NCBI GenBank assembly: GCA_900770015.1
Contig: CAAGIU010000088.1
Span: 1-8,017, forward strand
From: an uncultured Oscillospiraceae bacterium
Lineage (GTDB): Bacteria; Bacillota_A; Clostridia; Oscillospirales; Oscillospiraceae
Direction: 5' to 3'
Length of the DNA: 8,017 bases
The position numbers and the translations under genes are program-made. Below the pieces are notes generated by a model, which was not told where the DNA came from, ran no database searches, and saw nothing but the letters and a program-made list of their open reading frames with translations. Below, piece after piece: positions 5,505 through 8,017 of this stretch (the first letter of the stretch is position 1; the number at the start of each line of letters is the position of its first letter).

Positions 5505-7643
5505 TCAGAAAAGTCCCGGAAGTTTCAGGAAATTTTCCCGGCGGCTCAGGGCGACGGTGCACTTTTCACAGACATATCCGCCGATCAGACCCTCCGGGCC
5601 GTGATCGTCGAAGGTGCCGCCGCAGCGGGTGCAGCCGGGGATGCGGACGATCTTGGGCTGCATGATGTAGAACTGGCCGCCGCCGGAGAGCAGCGCCGCC
5701 CGGGAGAAGCGGTCGGTTTTGTGCCCCGGGAGCTTGCCGTAGTTGTAGATGTTGGAGTCCCGGACCTCAAAGGTGTCGTCCTCCTCGTTGTAGGCCTGCA
5801 CCAGCAGGTAGTGTCCGCTGGAGGTGAAGATCCCCTTGACCTGCAGACTGATGACCACCTGACCGCTGCGCAGGGCTTCGATGACCTGGTCGATGTCAAA
5901 GACCGTTCTGTCCGTATAGAAGCCCAGCTCCGCAGGGGCTTTGGAGAAGATGGAGCCGTCGGTGCTGGTGCCCACCTGAAATTTGGAAAACTGCTGGGCC
6001 ATCATGTGGGGCGTCTGGATGGAATCGGTCATATAGGTGGCCAGCATGGCAAAGGCGGTGATGCCGCAGCCGTTTTTGCCGATCTGCACATAGCCGAAGG
6101 GGGAGTACATGTAGTCCTGCTGGAGATAGACGATGGCCTTGGGGAAGCGCTGGTGCCCCACGTCGGGGTAGAGCACGTCCTGAAGCGAAAAGTCCCCGGT
6201 TTCGGTCCACAGGGCGGCCTTGCTGTAATCGGCCTGTATGGGCAGCATAGCCTCCCGCCAGAAATCGATCTCCTTTTCCAGCGTCAGCGCCTCCAGTGCG
6301 TTGGCCTCCTCCACGGGGATGATGTCCTTGAGGTAGACGATGTGCACGCCATATTCCGACTGAAGCAGCTCCGAGTCACCCACTTTCCGGCTTTCATCGA
6401 AGCACCACGTATCCAGTACTTCGGTGAGCTGCCCCTGGCGGATGTGGCTGTAAAAGCCGCCATCCAGCCGGGAGCCTTCGTCCGCGGATTGTTCGGATGC
6501 CAGCTGGGCAAAGCTGGCGTCGGGATTGGTCTTGGTCAGATCCTGAGCCTTCCAGACATTCATCTGGTACTCGGCCAGCCGGAGGCAGGCGCTCCACTGG
6601 CTTTCGGTGGCCGTGACGGTGCCGTCTTCGGCAACCTCAGCCCCCTCCGGGATCATCAGGATGTGGCGGAAATCCACCAGCTTTTCCCCGGAGGGCTGGG
6701 AATCGGCCAGGTATGCGGCGATTTCTTCCTCAGTCACCTCCACGTCATAGCTTTTTTCCGTAAAGTACATATAGCTCAGATTGTAATCCGTGGCCATGTC
6801 CACCAGCATTTCGGCGGAAACATCAGAACCGAAGACGGCCTGGGCATAATCGGAAAGGCTTCCGTAGCCCCGCTGCGCCGCCAGTGCTGCCAGAGTGGCT
6901 TCCAGTTCGTCCAGATAGGCCTGATGCAGGGCGTTGGGGGTGTAGCATTCCCTGTCGGCATAGAGGAAATCATTGACGGGTAGCTCCGGGGCGATGTACT
7001 TGGCGTGGAGGGTGTCGGTCTGGTCGGGCTTGTAGGCCTCCTCGGTGATGATCTGGGGCTGGGCGGCGGCATCCAGGATGGTCTGCCGGATCTGCCAGCT
7101 GCGGACAGCCTGCTGCAGGAAGTAGTGCTGCCAGGACAGGTCCCCGCTGCCCAGCGGGCAGAGCTGGGTGTCCAGCGGCTGGCTGAAATCCGGGGCAATG
7201 TCGTTATCTGCCTGCCGGTAAGCGTTCACGGCGGTGAGATAGAGCACCTGCAGCTCCCCATTGGTCAATGCTTCGGAGCCCATGGTGGCCACCACAGCCG
7301 ATGGATCGGCGGTTTCGCTGAGATAGCTTTCCCTGCAGCGGATGCTGGCGGGATTGCCGTCGGCGGTCACCACAGGGACGGCGGGGATGGTCGTCTCCTG
7401 GGCATCCTCGGTGGCTTGCGTTGTCCCGACAGTTCCGGCGGTCTCGACAGCCCCGGTTGTCTCGGCAGTCTCGGGAACCTCGGTCTGCGGTGCCGTCTGC
7501 GTGACGGCGACGGCAGGCTCGGTGGGGATGCTCAACCGGTAGCTTATCCAGAGGAACGCGGAGGCGGCTGCCAGGATCATCAGCACCAGCAGCACGGTTA
7601 CGACGGTTCTGCCGCCCTTTTTCTTCTTTTTTGTCTTGCGCAT
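5505..7643 (-). CDS. Membrane-anchored parvulin-type foldase fused to a C39-like cysteine peptidase and zinc ribbon
   Basis: About 712 residues; residue numbers here count from the upstream ATG at 7649. A Lys/Arg-rich start and one membrane segment (15-36) without lipobox Cys suggest a signal anchor facing outward. A low-complexity Thr/Glu/Val linker (about 42-92) follows. Residues 117-315 resemble the SurA/PrsA N-terminal chaperone region (VVATMGSEALTNGELQ). Residues 326-441 form a PpiC rotamase domain: FRHILM with H329, FAQLASEQSAD (380-390), DGGF (396-399), YGVHIVYL with H436. Residues 500-665 look like a C39-like (C39_2) papain-fold peptidase: Gln510/511 as oxyanion residue, Cys528 in KNGCGITAF, His613 in SSGHYLLVQAY, Asp631 in VRDSN. 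A tail with C673, C676, C694 and C697 resembles a zinc ribbon. The ATG at 7643 is preferred because AAAGGA lies 7 bases upstream, against 1-2 bases for 7649. It has its own promoter. The substrate is unknown. Confidence 0.88.
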   Translation of the reverse strand: MRKTKKKKKGGRTVVTVLLVLMILAAASAFLWISYRLSIPTEPAVAVTQTAPQTEVPETAETTGAVETAGTVGTTQATEDAQETTIPAVPVVTADGNPASIRCRESYLSETADPSAVVATMGSEALTNGELQVLYLTAVNAYRQADNDIAPDFSQPLDTQLCPLGSGDLSWQHYFLQQAVRSWQIRQTILDAAAQPQIITEEAYKPDQTDTLHAKYIAPELPVNDFLYADRECYTPNALHQAYLDELEATLAALAAQRGYGSLSDYAQAVFGSDVSAEMLVDMATDYNLSYMYFTEKSYDVEVTEEEIAAYLADSQPSGEKLVDFRHILMIPEGAEVAEDGTVTATESQWSACLRLAEYQMNVWKAQDLTKTNPDASFAQLASEQSADEGSRLDGGFYSHIRQGQLTEVLDTWCFDESRKVGDSELLQSEYGVHIVYLKDIIPVEEANALEALTLEKEIDFWREAMLPIQADYSKAALWTETGDFSLQDVLYPDVGHQRFPKAIVYLQQDYMYSPFGYVQIGKNGCGITAFAMLATYMTDSIQTPHMMAQQFSKFQVGTSTDGSIFSKAPAELGFYTDRTVFDIDQVIEALRSGQVVISLQVKGIFTSSGHYLLVQAYNEEDDTFEVRDSNIYNYGKLPGHKTDRFSRAALLSGGGQFYIMQPKIVRIPGCTRCGGTFDDHGPEGLIGGYVCEKCTVALSRRENFLKLPGLF

Positions 7644-7689
7644 AAGCATTTCCTTTCGGATGGTCCTCGTGTTTCATTTCGAACAATTC

Positions 7690-7698
7690 ATTATAGCA
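7690..7698 (-). promoter_or_regulatory. Extended -10 promoter of the foldase/peptidase gene
   Basis: The minus strand reads TGC-TATAAT, a perfect -10 (7690-7695) with the TGn extension (7696-7698). No good -35 box is present at 17-18 bases, which is usual for extended -10 promoters or for activated ones. The start would be near 7683, with a leader of about 40 bases. Confidence 0.65.
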
Positions 7699-7729
7699 TA
7701 TCCATAATTATTTTGGTAGTGGTGAAAAT

Positions 7730-7766
7730 CGGAAAAACTTTTCCCCAGAGCCGGAAAAAGGTTTCC
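7730..7766. promoter_or_regulatory. Two tandem operator-like sites 22 bp apart
   Basis: CGGAAAAACTTTTCC (7730-7744) and CGGAAAAAGGTTTCC (7752-7766) agree at 13 of 15 positions and each contains an inverted repeat (GGAAAA/TTTTCC and CGGAAA/TTTCCG). They repeat every 22 bp, two helical turns, just upstream of the extended -10 promoter, centred near -54 and -76. This is the usual geometry for an activator; a regulator is not identified. Confidence 0.45.
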
Positions 7767-7907
7767 GCTTCCCGGTTCCGTGCAATTTTGCGGTAGTATT
7801 GTCGGCAAATGTGGGATTGAAAAATCCCCGGCGGTATGATATGAATAACATAATGGTTTTTGACACAGCTGGGAAGAAAAATTGGATTTTGGCGGGGAGC
7901 ACCAAAG

Positions 7908-8016
7908 GCTCCCTCTGCGAGGGAGCTGGCCGCGAAGCGGACTGAGGGAGAGAGCGTTGGTCGATCACCAGCGCTTCTTACGATGCCGCATCTAAAAGTC
8001 CGGGGTTCTCTCCTTC
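7908..8016. repeat. Structured GAGGGAG palindromic repeat element
   Basis: GCTCCCTC (7908-7915) pairs with GAGGGAGC (7919-7926). CCGC (7930-7933) pairs with GCGG (7937-7940). A second GAGGGAG (7944-7950) can compete for the first arm. A 9-bp stem joins 7953-7961 to 7967-7975 with one G-T wobble. GAGGGAGAGA (7944-7953) can also close with the pyrimidine run at 8007-8016. The CTCCCTC-loop-GAGGGAG-CTGAGGGAG arrangement resembles short interspersed repeats common between genes in Oscillospiraceae; that is recollection, not a search result. The element may continue past the window. Confidence 0.65.
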
Positions 8017-8017
8017 A

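Larger units (their letters stand above)
7644..8017. other. Upstream non-coding region of the foldase/peptidase gene
   Basis: It holds the predicted promoter (7690-7698), paired operator-like sites (7730-7766), a stretch at about 7770-7900 in which nothing firm is recognised, and a structured palindromic repeat (7908-8016). No convincing gene is present: the one minus-strand frame of 86 codons here (7708-7968) starts inside the repeat and shows no domain. Confidence 0.7.

Noticed and set aside
5370..6983. 537-codon plus-strand frame opposite the foldase/peptidase gene
   Set aside because: It is the antisense shadow of a gene with clear domains and catalytic motifs; no ribosome binding site or family resemblance.
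7817..7845. Possible plus-strand promoter TTGAAA-17-TATGAA
   Set aside because: Spacing is right but the -10 is poor and no plus-strand gene follows within the window.
7708..7968. 86-codon minus-strand frame upstream of the foldase/peptidase gene
   Set aside because: It begins inside a palindromic repeat, runs across the operator-like sites, and shows no recognisable domain or ribosome binding site.

Overview
The window is about 58-60% GC by eye and carries five tightly packed minus-strand genes encoding a complete branched-chain amino acid (LIV/HAAT family) ABC importer. Upstream of them lies an independent minus-strand gene for a large membrane-anchored protein. Gene content, strong AGGAGG-type Shine-Dalgarno sites, near-consensus housekeeping promoters, a lipoprotein signal with a LAAC lipobox, and a GAGGGAG-type palindromic repeat all suggest a GC-rich Clostridia of the Oscillospiraceae/Ruminococcaceae type. 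That placement is an inference and the genus is not determined.

Layout from low to high coordinate. Positions 1-117 are the 3' end of a plus-strand group II intron, with domains V and VI readable directly from base pairing; its 3' end is 7 bases from the livF stop codon, antisense to livF. Positions 125-5173 hold the liv operon, transcribed right to left in the order substrate-binding lipoprotein, livH, livM, livG, livF. The last four genes are separated by 13 bases or less, or overlap. The one real gap in the operon, between the binding-protein gene and livH, is filled by a 132-bp element: a 9-bp outer inverted repeat enclosing three long, nearly perfect hairpins. Positions 5174-5504 carry a good promoter, an inverted repeat over its -35 box, a leader hairpin, and a probable terminator for the upstream gene.

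Positions 5505-7643 encode a roughly 712-residue protein. Its order is a membrane anchor, a Thr/Glu-rich linker, a SurA/PrsA-like foldase region with a parvulin (PpiC) domain, a C39-like cysteine peptidase domain and a four-cysteine zinc-ribbon-like tail. Positions 7644-8017 hold its promoter (extended -10), two near-identical operator-like sites 22 bp apart, and a structured palindromic repeat that closes one base before the window end.

How the genes work together: the lipoprotein captures amino acid outside the membrane, LivH and LivM form the channel, and LivG and LivF hydrolyse ATP. The hairpin element after the binding-protein gene sits where differential expression of binding protein over permease would be set. 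The foldase/peptidase gene has its own promoter and terminator and no evident link to transport. The most unusual signals are the 132-bp intercistronic element, the parvulin/C39 fusion, and the antisense intron at the end of the operon.
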